NCBI GenBank assembly: GCA_029059935.1
Contig: JAIDUZ010000003.1
Location: 1 to 39,589, forward strand
Direction of reading: 5' to 3'
Source of the DNA: Alistipes sp.
Lineage (GTDB): Bacteria; Bacteroidota; Bacteroidia; Bacteroidales; Rikenellaceae
Length of the DNA: 39,589 nt
In this document: positions 7,985-16,907 of the stretch, piece after piece
How positions within the stretch are numbered: position 1 is the stretch's first letter
Layout: every line of letters starts with the position of its first letter
Notes under the pieces: generated by a model
Seen by the model: the letters and a program-made list of their open reading frames with translations, nothing else
Told to the model about the DNA's origin: nothing
The model's database searches: none
Position numbers and translations under genes: made by a program

Positions 7985-9601
7985 CTACCGGTCCTTGCGG
8001 AGGGCACCGATGAGGCTGGCCATGTTGTTGATGAAAGTCTGGGTCGAGATACCCATCACCGGCTCGTCGGGCGTATAGGGCGAAGTGTCGAACTCGTCGC
8101 CCACCATGGTCTGCATATACGCGGTCGCATCGCTGGGCTCCATGGCCGGAATCGGCCGGTAGGGATTCGAAACCTGCCGGATGGGCGACAGCCAGTAGCC
8201 CTCGGCGGTCAGCGAACCGATCAGCTCGTCGACCGACGGCTGCCGGCTCTCGCCCCTGACCGGACGCGGCCTGTGGTAATAGGGTTCGAGCCGCACCTCG
8301 GTGTTGCACACCAGGGGCGAACCGGCCGTGACCTCCTCGCGCGGCAGGGCCAGCACCTCCTCGTAGGCCTTGCGCAGGGCCTTGACGTTGACATAGGCCG
8401 TGGAATTGTAGTGCGCGATGGTATTCGTGATGTCCTGGTCGATATAATAAGTGCCGTTGGCAACGTTGGAACCCTTGCGGTGGACGTAGAGCGGACGCCC
8501 GTCGTCGGGGTCGACGAAGCGCGGAACCAGAATGGCATCGGGGTCGCGCGACGGACGGCCCCAGCGCTCCGCCTCGGAATCGGGAAGACGCATCGACTCG
8601 ATGAAATCGAGCGCGGCCGGAATGCCCGACAGGTATTTGGTGTCGCCGGTCAGCCGGTAGTAGGTCAGCAGGGCGCGCACCATGTGGGCCGTGGTGCCGG
8701 TGTTGACGCTCCGCGGCTCGTAGGAACGGGCATGGGCCGGCATCAGGTCCTCGACCGTGTACTGGTCGCTCCACCCGGCATAGGGAGCACCCTGTTGCAG
8801 GACGATGATGCAATTCATGGCCCGCAGAATCGGCTCTTTGAGATTCTGCATGCCGAGCGCCTGGTAGCACTGGATGAGGAAGTCGATGTTCTCAGGAATC
8901 ACGTCGTCGTTCAGGGTGATGAACGACGAGTAGTCAGCCTTCCCCTGGAACGGATGGTCGTAGCGCAAGGGATAACGCTGGGGCCACCCGCCGACGGGAT
9001 ACTGGCTTTCCAGCACCAGCCCTATCGCCTTGTCCAGAGCGGGGCGGAAGCGGGGGTCGTACTTCTCGACGTAGATGCGCAGCAGGAACTTGGCGGCCTC
9101 GATGGTGCCGGCATCGTCGAAGGTGGCATTGCCGTAGTAGTGCTGGAACTCTTCGAGGCGCCACGCGCTCTTGCCGACGGTGGCATACCACTCCTTCAAC
9201 GAATTCTCACCTGCGAAGTCGAACACATAGTTCCAGCCGCCGCAGGGAAGCTGGCCCCAAATCAGGGCCGAAGCTATCCGTTCGGCCGCCCGGTAATAAT
9301 ATTCGTCGCCGGTGGCATGGTAGGCGTCGAGCATCAGATGACCGACCGAGGGGGTGCCGGGGGGCTGTATCCAGGCCATGGTGCGCCGGGCCTCCAGCTC
9401 GCCCCACGAACGCGAGAGGTCGGGCAGGTAACTCCACACGAAGCCGCCGCGGTAACTGGCCACGTCCATCATGTAGTGCGTGGCCCGCTTCATGGCATCG
9501 AGGATGCGCCGGTCGGGATCGGGCTGGCGGGCGAAAGCGGTCGAACCGAGTGCGGCAGAGAGCCACAACCCGCAAATCAGGATACGTTTCATGGTGTTCA
9601 T
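7985..9601 (-). CDS. Secreted pectate lyase, PL10-like
   Basis: Predicted beta-eliminating pectate lyase cutting polygalacturonate into 4,5-unsaturated oligomers. A Sec signal precedes STAFARQPD. The first ATG (9601) or the ATG at 9592 (MKRILICGL) could start translation; both give the same signal peptide. The family mark is GGWPQRYP at about residues 204-211, typical of the PL10 (alpha/alpha)3 lyase fold, followed by FITLNDD. Repeated helical segments before it (RAERIASALIWGQLPCGGWNYVFDF) and after it (HMVRALLTYYRLTGDTKYL) resemble an alpha-toroid, making this 535-538-residue protein longer than classical PL10 domains. It starts 3 bases after the GH43 stop, so the two genes are one operon. 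No lipobox, so it is probably periplasmic or secreted. The exact lyase subfamily is uncertain. Confidence 0.8.
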   Translation of the reverse strand: MNTMKRILICGLWLSAALGSTAFARQPDPDRRILDAMKRATHYMMDVASYRGGFVWSYLPDLSRSWGELEARRTMAWIQPPGTPSVGHLMLDAYHATGDEYYYRAAERIASALIWGQLPCGGWNYVFDFAGENSLKEWYATVGKSAWRLEEFQHYYGNATFDDAGTIEAAKFLLRIYVEKYDPRFRPALDKAIGLVLESQYPVGGWPQRYPLRYDHPFQGKADYSSFITLNDDVIPENIDFLIQCYQALGMQNLKEPILRAMNCIIVLQQGAPYAGWSDQYTVEDLMPAHARSYEPRSVNTGTTAHMVRALLTYYRLTGDTKYLSGIPAALDFIESMRLPDSEAERWGRPSRDPDAILVPRFVDPDDGRPLYVHRKGSNVANGTYYIDQDITNTIAHYNSTAYVNVKALRKAYEEVLALPREEVTAGSPLVCNTEVRLEPYYHRPRPVRGESRQPSVDELIGSLTAEGYWLSPIRQVSNPYRPIPAMEPSDATAYMQTMVGDEFDTSPYTPDEPVMGISTQTFINNMASLIGALRKDR

Positions 9602-9604
9602 CGG

Positions 9605-11104
9605 TTATTGCAGAATGGTGAATTTGAACGAATCGAAGCGGGCCGCCCCGTCGCCGTAGACGAAGAGCCCGGGCAGGACGCTCTGGAAATCGTAGAGCGT
9701 ATTGTGGTGATAGCCCGAAATGTCCATGCCCCAAGTCTCGCGATGCCACGCGATGCCGTCGTAGCTGTATTCGCCGGTGACGATGTGGCGGTCGTTGCGG
9801 ATGCGGAGCCACATGGTCCCGACCGGCCCTTCGTGGCGGCCGCTGCCGCGCTCCAGCCCCATGCGGTGGCGGATGCGGCGCATGCGGTCGAAGCCGGTGC
9901 TCATGAAGAACCCGCCGTTGTAGTAGAGCGCGATACCGGCCGTGACATCGCCGTCGAGCGTGATGCGCGTCTCGACCTCGTAGGCATGCTGTCCGGCGAC
10001 GAAGAGCATCGGCGGCGAAGCGACCATGTCGCTGCCCGAAGAACGGAGCGTGAGCGTATGCCCGTCGACCTTCACGCGGGCAGGCTCGTAGTTCTTGTAG
10101 AATTTCCATTCGAGGCCGACCCGGAACTCGTCGAGGTGCGCATAGCGGTCGCCCGCAGCCGTATCGAAAGGCAGCGGAGCCGCGATGTCGCCCTCCAAAT
10201 CGGTCTCCGGGCAGGTGCGCAGCCAACCGTCGGGAGTCATCTCGACGGGCTCCATCAACGTCTGCCGGCCGAGGGTGCAGAAGCCGTTCTCATAGGAGTG
10301 GTAGACGACCACCCACCGGCCGTCGGGCGTGTCGATGAGCGACCCGTGCCCCTTGGACCACCAACGGTCGCTGTTATGGTAGGTGTGAACCAACGGGTTG
10401 CAGGGCGAATTCTCCCAGGGTCCGTCGACCGAACGCGACCGGGCCACCGTAATCATGTGGCTGGTCGGAGGACCGGCCGTGCCGCCCTCGGCGTTGAGAT
10501 AGTAGTAATAATCGCCTATCTTGCGCAGCTTGGGCCCTTCGAGGCAGAAGCCCTCCGTGACCCAGTCGGCCGGATAGGCCCAGCCGGCATAGACGGTCTC
10601 CTCGGTGCCCGGAACGATAGCCAGGCCGTCGTCGGTGAGCCGGGCCCGCTTGCCGTTGCTCAGGAACAGCCAGCGCGAACCGTCCTCGCCGACCACGTGG
10701 CAGGGGTCGATGTTGCCGATGTGCAGGTCGATCGGCTCGCTCCACGGACCGTAAGGCGACTCGGCCCACGTGACGTAGTTCTTGCGCCCCTTCGGGAGGG
10801 CGACGGTGAAGTAGATGTAGTAGCGGTCGCCGTATTTGGAGATGTCCGGCGCCCAGACCGAACCGAGATAGGTGCCGAGCGCATGGCTGATCGGCTCCCA
10901 GTGCACCAGGTCGCGCGAATGGAAGACGGTCAGTCCGGGCTGGTAGTCGAACGCCGAATGGGTCATGTAGTAGTCCTCGCCGTCGCGCACGACGGTGGGA
11001 TCGGGATAGTCGCCGCCGAGAATCGGATTGCGGTAGGACTGAGCCGCCGCCGGCAGTGCGAGCGAAACGGCTATCGAACAGATTATAAGAAGTTTGCGTT
11101 TCAT
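9605..11104 (-). CDS. GH43 family beta-xylosidase / alpha-L-arabinofuranosidase
   Basis: Exported glycoside hydrolase of family 43, acting by inversion on arabinofuranosyl or xylosyl linkages. The start at 11104 (MKRKLLIICS) gives a clean Sec signal ending at AAAQ; the upstream frame extension lies in the promoter. The five-bladed propeller shows the three expected acidic residues: Asp35 (DYPDP, base), Asp133 (NIDPC, pKa modulator) and Glu189 (LEGPKL, acid). From about residue 320 a beta-sandwich of the GH43 C2/concanavalin type follows (LEWKFYKNYEPARV to the C-terminus), usual in bifunctional xylosidase/arabinofuranosidase members. Length 499 residues is normal. First gene of an operon with the PL10 lyase. 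Arabinan or arabinogalactan side chains of pectin are likely targets by context. Confidence 0.92.
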   Translation of the reverse strand: MKRKLLIICSIAVSLALPAAAQSYRNPILGGDYPDPTVVRDGEDYYMTHSAFDYQPGLTVFHSRDLVHWEPISHALGTYLGSVWAPDISKYGDRYYIYFTVALPKGRKNYVTWAESPYGPWSEPIDLHIGNIDPCHVVGEDGSRWLFLSNGKRARLTDDGLAIVPGTEETVYAGWAYPADWVTEGFCLEGPKLRKIGDYYYYLNAEGGTAGPPTSHMITVARSRSVDGPWENSPCNPLVHTYHNSDRWWSKGHGSLIDTPDGRWVVVYHSYENGFCTLGRQTLMEPVEMTPDGWLRTCPETDLEGDIAAPLPFDTAAGDRYAHLDEFRVGLEWKFYKNYEPARVKVDGHTLTLRSSGSDMVASPPMLFVAGQHAYEVETRITLDGDVTAGIALYYNGGFFMSTGFDRMRRIRHRMGLERGSGRHEGPVGTMWLRIRNDRHIVTGEYSYDGIAWHRETWGMDISGYHHNTLYDFQSVLPGLFVYGDGAARFDSFKFTILQ

Positions 11105-11130
11105 ACTATTAGAAATATCTATGCTTGCTA

Positions 11131-11160
11131 CAAATATAACATTTTTCGCAGAAAAATGCG
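11131..11160 (-). promoter_or_regulatory. Promoter and possible operator of the GH43-PL10 operon
   Basis: TATATTTG (read on the minus strand at 11138-11131) matches the Bacteroidetes -7 box and gives a leader of roughly 23 bases. Directly upstream, where the -33 box should sit, are overlapping inverted repeats: CATTTTT-N5-AAAAATG (11140-11158) and CGCA-N6-TGCG (11147-11160). They could be an operator. Confidence 0.6.
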
Positions 11161-11189
11161 AAAAAAGACGCGATTCATAGGGCCGAAAG

Positions 11190-11220
11190 TTGACGGATAA
11201 CGATGAAATCGCTATTTTTG
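11190..11220 (+). promoter_or_regulatory. Promoter of the cupin-epimerase-rhamnosidase operon
   Basis: TATTTTTG at 11213-11220 matches TAnnTTTG. TTG at 11190-11192 lies 20 bases upstream as a candidate -33 element. It faces away from the GH43 promoter, so the 147-base region 11105-11251 is a divergent control region. Confidence 0.6.
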
Positions 11221-11251
11221 TATGGAATAAGAAATCCGCAAAAAAAGAGAT

Positions 11252-11599
11252 ATGGAAAAGACCGGAAGCAAAGCATTCGTATTCGAAGCCGAGACGCCGT
11301 GGGAAGACCTCGGAGGCGGCGTGAAACGTCAGATTCTCGGCTACGACGGACAACTGATGATGGTGAAGGTGGTGTTCGAGAAAGGGGCCGTGGGCGCCCT
11401 GCACCGCCACTACCACAGCCAAAGCACCTATGTGGCCAAAGGCAAGTTCGAATTCACCATCGACGGCGAAACCCGCGTAGTGTCGGAGGGCGACTGCCTG
11501 TTCAAGACCCCCGACCTGCTCCACGGCTGCGTCTGTCTCGAAGAAGGCATGCTCATCGACACGTTCAGCCCGATGCGGGCCGACTTTCTGAAAAAATAG
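11252..11599 (+). CDS. kdgF: Small cupin, KdgF-like unsaturated uronate handling protein
   Basis: A 115-residue single-domain cupin. Metal ligands are visible as His51, His53 and Gln57 (HRHYHSQ, with His55 as alternative) and His91 (DLLHG), the H-x-H / Gln / His layout of KdgF. KdgF converts 4,5-unsaturated monouronates, the products of pectate lyase, to the linear keto form that enters the DKI-KDG pathway. No signal peptide, so cytoplasmic. It leads an operon with an epimerase (9-base gap) and the GH78 rhamnosidase. The nearby PL10 lyase supports the function, but small cupins are hard to assign by sequence alone; a sugar-binding or unrelated cupin remains possible. Confidence 0.7.
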   Translation: MEKTGSKAFVFEAETPWEDLGGGVKRQILGYDGQLMMVKVVFEKGAVGALHRHYHSQSTYVAKGKFEFTIDGETRVVSEGDCLFKTPDLLHGCVCLEEGMLIDTFSPMRADFLKK

Positions 11600-11608
11600 C
11601 GCACCCCG

Positions 11609-12763
11609 ATGAATAGGTGGATACGTCTGCTGTTCCTGCCGGTGGCGGGAACGCTTGCCGGTGTGTGCCTGTCGGCCGGGCGCATCGCGGCGGAACCCGG
11701 CAAGGAGACCGCCTCAGGACTGCGGGCCGCCGACTTCGACACCGTCATCGACGGGCGGCCGGTGGCGCTCCACAGGCTGGCCAACGAAGCCGGCATGGAG
11801 GTCTGCGTGACCGACTACGGGGCACGCATCGTCTCCATCGTCGTTCCGGACCGCAACGGAACGCCGGCCGACGTGGTCTGCGGATTCGACAGGGCCGAAG
11901 ACTACCGGCGCATCCGGCAGAATTTCGGTTCGACCGTGGGCCGCTACATCGGCCGCATCCTCGGAGCGCGCTTTGCGATAGACGGCGTCGAATACCGCTT
12001 GCAGGCGGGCGGCGGCGGTCACTGCTCCCACGGCGGCTCGCCCGGATTCGCCGACCGCGTATGGGAGCCGACGGCCTGCGACGGCCGCACGCTGACGCTC
12101 GTCTACGACTCGCCCGACGGCGAAAACGGATTCCCGGGCTGCCTGCGCCTGCAAGTCCGCTTCACGGTGCGCGACGACAACACGCTGGCCATCGACTATG
12201 AAGCGACCACGGACAAACCCACAGTGCTGAATCCCTCGAACCACTCGTTCTTCAACCTCAGCGGCGACCTCTCGACGACGATACTGAATCAGCGCCTGCG
12301 CATCATGGGCGACAGCACCGCCGAATACGACAGCCGCAAATGCGTGACGGGCCGGCTGCTGCCGGTCGAAGGCACGGCATTCGACTTCAGGGAGTTCCGC
12401 CGGATAGGCGAACGCATCGACGACCCGCAGCTGGCCGTGACGGGAGGCTACGACCATGCCTGGCAGATAGCCGGATGGGACGGAACCCTGCGCAAAGCGG
12501 CGGAGATAACCGACGACGCCACCGGCCGGACGCTGACGGTCCTTACGACCGAACCGGCCGTACATGTCTACACGGCCAACGGCCACAACGGCAAGATAAC
12601 CGGCAAGCACGGAGTAGCCTACCTGAAACGCAATTCGCTGTGTTTCGAGACGATGCACTTCGCCGACAGCCCCAACAAACCGCAATTCCCCTCGACCCTG
12701 CTGCGGCCGGGCGAGACATTCCGCTCGTCGACCCGGTTCCGGTTCGGCGTGCTGCCGGAATGA
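11609..12763 (+). CDS. galM: Aldose 1-epimerase (mutarotase), exported
   Basis: Interconverts alpha and beta anomers of free aldoses such as galactose. The galactose mutarotase fold runs from about residue 42 to the end. Key motifs: GRYIGRI (113-117 region), GGHCSHGG, NPSNHSFFNLSG with catalytic His212, GYDHAW with Asp282 binding sugar, VHVYTAN, and CFETMHFADSPN with catalytic base Glu347. The N-terminal 28 residues form a hydrophobic Sec signal (RLLFLPVAGTLAGVCLSAG), so this copy acts in the periplasm, as PUL-linked mutarotases often do. Length 384 residues is normal. Middle gene of the cupin-epimerase-GH78 operon, 29 bases before the rhamnosidase. Confidence 0.93.
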   Translation: MNRWIRLLFLPVAGTLAGVCLSAGRIAAEPGKETASGLRAADFDTVIDGRPVALHRLANEAGMEVCVTDYGARIVSIVVPDRNGTPADVVCGFDRAEDYRRIRQNFGSTVGRYIGRILGARFAIDGVEYRLQAGGGGHCSHGGSPGFADRVWEPTACDGRTLTLVYDSPDGENGFPGCLRLQVRFTVRDDNTLAIDYEATTDKPTVLNPSNHSFFNLSGDLSTTILNQRLRIMGDSTAEYDSRKCVTGRLLPVEGTAFDFREFRRIGERIDDPQLAVTGGYDHAWQIAGWDGTLRKAAEITDDATGRTLTVLTTEPAVHVYTANGHNGKITGKHGVAYLKRNSLCFETMHFADSPNKPQFPSTLLRPGETFRSSTRFRFGVLPE

Positions 12764-12792
12764 AACCTCCGAAGAGACAAAACCGATCAATC

Positions 12793-15700
12793 ATGAAAAC
12801 ATATCGAATTTTACTGACAGCCCTGCTCCTGCTGCTGACAGGCAGCATGCAGGCGGCAGTGCATGTCGGCTGCCTGCGCACCGAACGCATGGAACGCCCG
12901 CTCAACATCGAAACGCAGCACCCGCGGCTGAGCTGGATCATCGAATCGGACCGGCGCGGAGTGATGCAGCAAGCCTATCGCGTGCTGGTGGCTTCGTCGC
13001 CCGAAGCGCTGGCCGCCGGCCAGGGCGACCTGTGGGATTCGGGCCGCGTCGAGTCGGACGAATCCGTCCTGGTGCCCTACGACGGAGCACGCCTCGCCAG
13101 CAACGCCCGCTGCTACTGGAAAGTCAAGGTCTGGACCTCGCGCGGCGAAAGCCCATGGAGCGAACCGGCCGAATGGGGCATGGGACTGCTCGGCGAGACG
13201 CACTGGGGCGGACAATGGATCGGCTGGGACGCCCCGTTCGAATGGGATGTCGAAGATTCGCACAGCCGGCTCAGCGCACGCTGCCTGCGCACCGAATTCC
13301 GGACGGACGACGTGCCGGTCCGGCGGGCGACGCTCCACATCTGCGGCCTGGGACTCTACGAACTCTACATGGACGGCGAACGCATCGGCGACCAGGTGCT
13401 CGCACCGGCGCCGAGCGACTACCGGCGGACGGTCATCTACAACTCGTTCGACGTGACGGAGCGTCTGACGAACGGCGCCCACGCCATCGGGGTCATGCTG
13501 GGCAACGGACGCTACTACACGATGCGTCAGAACTACAAACCCCACAAGATAGCGACGTTCGGCTACCCGAAACTGCGGCTGAACCTGATCATCGAATATG
13601 TCGACGGCCGGACGCAGCGCATCGTCACCTCGACGTCGGGCTGGCGCCTGACGGCCGACGGCCCGATACGCAGCAACAACGAATACGACGGCGAAATCTA
13701 CGACGCCCGCAAGGAACAGGGCGACTGGACCTGCCCGGGATACGACGACTCCTCGTGGCTCGAACCCCAGCGCGTGTCGATTCCCTACGGCACGCTGCGC
13801 GGCAACCGGGCCTCCAACATGCGGGTGATGAAACGGCTGCCGGCCGTCCGGCTCGACTGCCACGACGGACGCTGCATAGCCGACTTCGGCCAGAACATGG
13901 CCGGCTGGGTGCGCATCCGCCTGCGTCACGGACGCGAGGGCGACACCGTCCGCATGCGCTATGCCGAACTGCTGAAAGAGGGAGGCCGCGAACCGGACAC
14001 GGAGAACCTGCGCAGCAGCCGAAGCACCGACCTCTATGTCTGCAACGGCCGTGAAAACGGCGCGTCGTGGGCGGCCCGCTTCTCGTATCATGGATTCCGA
14101 TATGTCGAAATCACGGGCTGCGACGACCTGAGACCCGAAGACCTGACCGCCGAATTCGTCTATGACGAAATGGCCGGAAACGGCAGCTTCGAATGCTCCG
14201 ACGAAACACTCAACACAGTCTGCCGCAATGCCTGGTGGGGCTATGCCAGCAACTACAAGGGCGTGCCGCTCGACTGTCCGCAGCGCGACGAACGCCAACC
14301 CTGGCTGGGCGACCATGCGATGAACGCCTGGGGCGAAAGTTTCCTTTTCGACAACGCCAACCTCTATGCCAAGTGGGCGGACGACATGCGCGAAGCACAG
14401 CGCGAAGACGGATGCATCCCGCAGATATGCCCGGCGTTCTACAACTACTACACGAGCGAAATGACCTGGTCGTCGACGCTCCCGGTGGTGTGCGACATGC
14501 TGTGGCGGCAATACGGCGACCCGGAACCCGTACGCCGCAACTACGAAGCCATCAAACGCTGGATGAAGCACATACGCGACAACTTCACGACGGCCGACGG
14601 GCTCATCGACGCCGACAAGTACGGCGACTGGTGCGTGCCGCCCGAATCGCCCGAACTGATCCACAGCCGGCAACCCGAACGCCGGACCGACGGGACCCTC
14701 ATTGCGACGGCCTACTACTACAAGGTGTCGCGGATGCTGGCCGAATTCGCGCGGCTGCAACGGCTCGACGCCGAAGCCGAGGAGTTCGAACGCGATGCCG
14801 AACAGATACGCGACCGGTTCAACGCCCGCTTTCTGACCCTCCGGCGCGGCACCTCGCCCGCGAAGAAACCCCACATGCTTCACCCCGACAGCATCTTCTA
14901 CGGCAACAACACCGTGACGTCGAATCTGCTGCCGCTGGCCTTCGGCATGGTGCCCGACGACTGCCGCGAAGAAGTGGAGAAGAATCTTGTGACCCGCATC
15001 ATCACGACGGACAACGGCCACATCGGCTGCGGCGTCATCGGTGTGAACTGGCTGATGCGTCAGCTTGCGCGCATGGGACGCGGCGACGTAGCCTGCCTGC
15101 TGGCCACCAACCGCACCTACCCGAGCTGGGGCTACATGGCCGGCAAGGGGGCCACGACCATCTGGGAACTGTGGAACGGCGACACCGCGGCCCGCACCAT
15201 GAACAGCGCCAACCACGTGATGATGCTGGGCGACCTGCTGGCGTGGTGCTTCCAGGACCTGGGCGGCATCAACCCGGCCCGGCCCGGATACAAGGAGATT
15301 CTGCTGCGCCCCGATTTCTCGATCGAACAGCTGAGCCATGCCCGCGCGAGCCACGTCACACCCTACGGCGAAGTGGTCAGCGACTGGCACAAAACACCGA
15401 TGCACCTCGACTGGGAAGTGACCGTCCCCTGCAACACGACGGCCCTGGTGGTGCTGCCTACAACGGACGAACGGGCCGTGCGGGACCGGGATGCGACGCT
15501 GGTCGGCCGCGAAGCGGATGCCACCGTCTGGCGCATCCCGTCGGGCCGCTACCGGTTCTCCATAGCGCTGAATCCTGCGGCCCGCAGAGACCGCGAGGGA
15601 CTGCTGCGCGAAGAATTCCTCTATGAAAAGACCTCCTTCCCGGAGTGTCACTCGGCAACAATTGCCGAGACCCCCGACGGCGACCTGGTGACGGCCTTTT

Positions 15701-16623
15701 TCGGCGGGACCAAGGAGCGGAATCCGGATGTCTGCATCTGGGTGTGCCGCAAACCGAAAGGCACGGAGGGATGGACGGCACCCATGCAGGTGGCGGACGG
15801 CATCGTCAACGACACGCTGCGGTATGCGTGCTGGAATCCGGTGCTGTTCCAACTGCCCGGGACCGGCGGCGAGCTGTGGCTCTTCTACAAGGTAGGACCC
15901 AACGTGGCAAAGTGGAAAGGCTATCTGATCCGTTCGCGCGACGGCGGCCGGACATGGAGCGCTCCGGAAGCACTGCCCGAAGGATTCCTGGGCCCGGCCA
16001 AGAACAAACCGGAGTGGATAGACGGACGCATCCTCTCTCCGTGCAGCACCGAGGGCAGCCACTGGAACCTCCATTTCGAATGGACCGACGACCGGGGAGC
16101 GACCTGGCACAAGACCGGAGCGCTGGCGAGCGAGCAGAGCGTCCAAACGCAAAACCGCATCTCCGACGGCCCCGCTGCCGGCAAGTCCGAAGCGCTCTAT
16201 GCCATACAACCGAGCATCCTGAGGCTTGCCGACGGCCGGCTGCGGCTGCTGGCCCGCACACGCAACGCCAAACTCGCCACGGCCACAAGCAACGACCGCG
16301 GCGAGACGTGGAGCCGCCTCGAACTGTCGGAAGTAGAGAACAACCAGTCGGGCATCGATGCCGTAACGCTGCGAAACGGCCGGCATGTGCTGATATACAA
16401 CGATTTCGAGACGCTGCCCGGAACCCGCAAGGGACCGCGGACGCCGCTGAGCATAGCGGTGTCGGACGACGACGGAACGACCTGGAGGCATGTGCTGACG
16501 CTGGAAGAGAGTCCAGTGAGCCAATACTCCTACCCTTCCATCATCGAGGGCCGCGACGGGACGCTGCACGCCGTGTACACCTGGCGGCGCCAACGCATCA
16601 AGTATGTGCAAATCAAGCTGTAA
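12793..16623 (+). CDS. GH78 alpha-L-rhamnosidase fused to a sialidase-like BNR beta-propeller
   Basis: Exported 1276-residue two-enzyme-like protein. The start at 12793 (MKTYRILLTALLLLL) gives a Sec signal ending near MQAAV. Residues ~20-930 form a complete GH78 rhamnosidase: N-terminal Fn3-like and beta-sandwich domains, then an (alpha/alpha)6 barrel with the catalytic cluster DCPQRDERQPWLGD (Asp494, Glu500, Asp507), YGDWCVPPE, and TTIWELW with Glu792, and the C-terminal sandwich (HVTPYGEVVSDW). Residues ~940-1276 form a BNR_2-type propeller beginning SFPECHSATIAETPDGD, with four Asp boxes (SRDGGRTW ~1047, TDDRGATW ~1098, SNDRGETW ~1166, SDDDGTTW ~1224). These two modules are normally encoded separately. 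The GH78 part should release L-rhamnose from pectic side chains; the propeller's activity is unknown. Last gene of its operon; terminator follows. Confidence 0.9.
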   Translation: MKTYRILLTALLLLLTGSMQAAVHVGCLRTERMERPLNIETQHPRLSWIIESDRRGVMQQAYRVLVASSPEALAAGQGDLWDSGRVESDESVLVPYDGARLASNARCYWKVKVWTSRGESPWSEPAEWGMGLLGETHWGGQWIGWDAPFEWDVEDSHSRLSARCLRTEFRTDDVPVRRATLHICGLGLYELYMDGERIGDQVLAPAPSDYRRTVIYNSFDVTERLTNGAHAIGVMLGNGRYYTMRQNYKPHKIATFGYPKLRLNLIIEYVDGRTQRIVTSTSGWRLTADGPIRSNNEYDGEIYDARKEQGDWTCPGYDDSSWLEPQRVSIPYGTLRGNRASNMRVMKRLPAVRLDCHDGRCIADFGQNMAGWVRIRLRHGREGDTVRMRYAELLKEGGREPDTENLRSSRSTDLYVCNGRENGASWAARFSYHGFRYVEITGCDDLRPEDLTAEFVYDEMAGNGSFECSDETLNTVCRNAWWGYASNYKGVPLDCPQRDERQPWLGDHAMNAWGESFLFDNANLYAKWADDMREAQREDGCIPQICPAFYNYYTSEMTWSSTLPVVCDMLWRQYGDPEPVRRNYEAIKRWMKHIRDNFTTADGLIDADKYGDWCVPPESPELIHSRQPERRTDGTLIATAYYYKVSRMLAEFARLQRLDAEAEEFERDAEQIRDRFNARFLTLRRGTSPAKKPHMLHPDSIFYGNNTVTSNLLPLAFGMVPDDCREEVEKNLVTRIITTDNGHIGCGVIGVNWLMRQLARMGRGDVACLLATNRTYPSWGYMAGKGATTIWELWNGDTAARTMNSANHVMMLGDLLAWCFQDLGGINPARPGYKEILLRPDFSIEQLSHARASHVTPYGEVVSDWHKTPMHLDWEVTVPCNTTALVVLPTTDERAVRDRDATLVGREADATVWRIPSGRYRFSIALNPAARRDREGLLREEFLYEKTSFPECHSATIAETPDGDLVTAFFGGTKERNPDVCIWVCRKPKGTEGWTAPMQVADGIVNDTLRYACWNPVLFQLPGTGGELWLFYKVGPNVAKWKGYLIRSRDGGRTWSAPEALPEGFLGPAKNKPEWIDGRILSPCSTEGSHWNLHFEWTDDRGATWHKTGALASEQSVQTQNRISDGPAAGKSEALYAIQPSILRLADGRLRLLARTRNAKLATATSNDRGETWSRLELSEVENNQSGIDAVTLRNGRHVLIYNDFETLPGTRKGPRTPLSIAVSDDDGTTWRHVLTLEESPVSQYSYPSIIEGRDGTLHAVYTWRRQRIKYVQIKL

Positions 16624-16629
16624 GACCGA

Positions 16630-16664
16630 ACGAATCCCGGACGCAAGCGTCCGGGATTCGTTTT
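16630..16664 (+). terminator. Terminator after the GH78-BNR gene
   Basis: A perfect 14-bp stem (ACGAATCCCGGACG / CGTCCGGGATTCGT) with a CAAG loop ends in a short T-run. It starts 6 bases after the stop codon. Confidence 0.88.
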
Positions 16665-16846
16665 GACGGGGCGTCCGTCCGGGGTGCACGGTCCCGGGCA
16701 TCGGCCTGCGAAATTTCACTTTTGAAAAGCAACAACCCGGGAGGCTTCGATTTTTTTAGAATCGCAGGCGGAAAAACATCGAAAAATTTATCAACCCAAA
16801 CCTGCAAACCCGGATTTTTATTCAAAAAAGTAGTAAAAATAATCGC

Positions 16847-16903
16847 GGGGACCATTTTTTCGGTCATCCCCTGTTTGCCAAATGAAAGAATCGGTTATCT
16901 TTG
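16847..16903 (+). promoter_or_regulatory. Strong promoter of the second susCD, with upstream dyad
   Basis: TTTG (16874-16877), an 18-base spacer and TATCTTTG (16896-16903) match the Bacteroidetes -33/-7 consensus almost perfectly. It predicts a start near 16908 and a leader of about 90 bases. Just upstream is an imperfect inverted repeat, GGGGACC-N8-GGTCATCCCC (16847-16871), touching the -33 box and a candidate operator. The segment 16665-16846 is AT-rich toward its right end with no gene. Confidence 0.8.
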
Positions 16904-16907
16904 TGTA

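Noticed and set aside
12793..16623. Frameshift or misassembly explaining the GH78-BNR fusion
   Set aside because: The frame is continuous with uniform codon use across 15500-15700 and no homopolymer at the junction; kept as a real fusion, although read support could not be checked.
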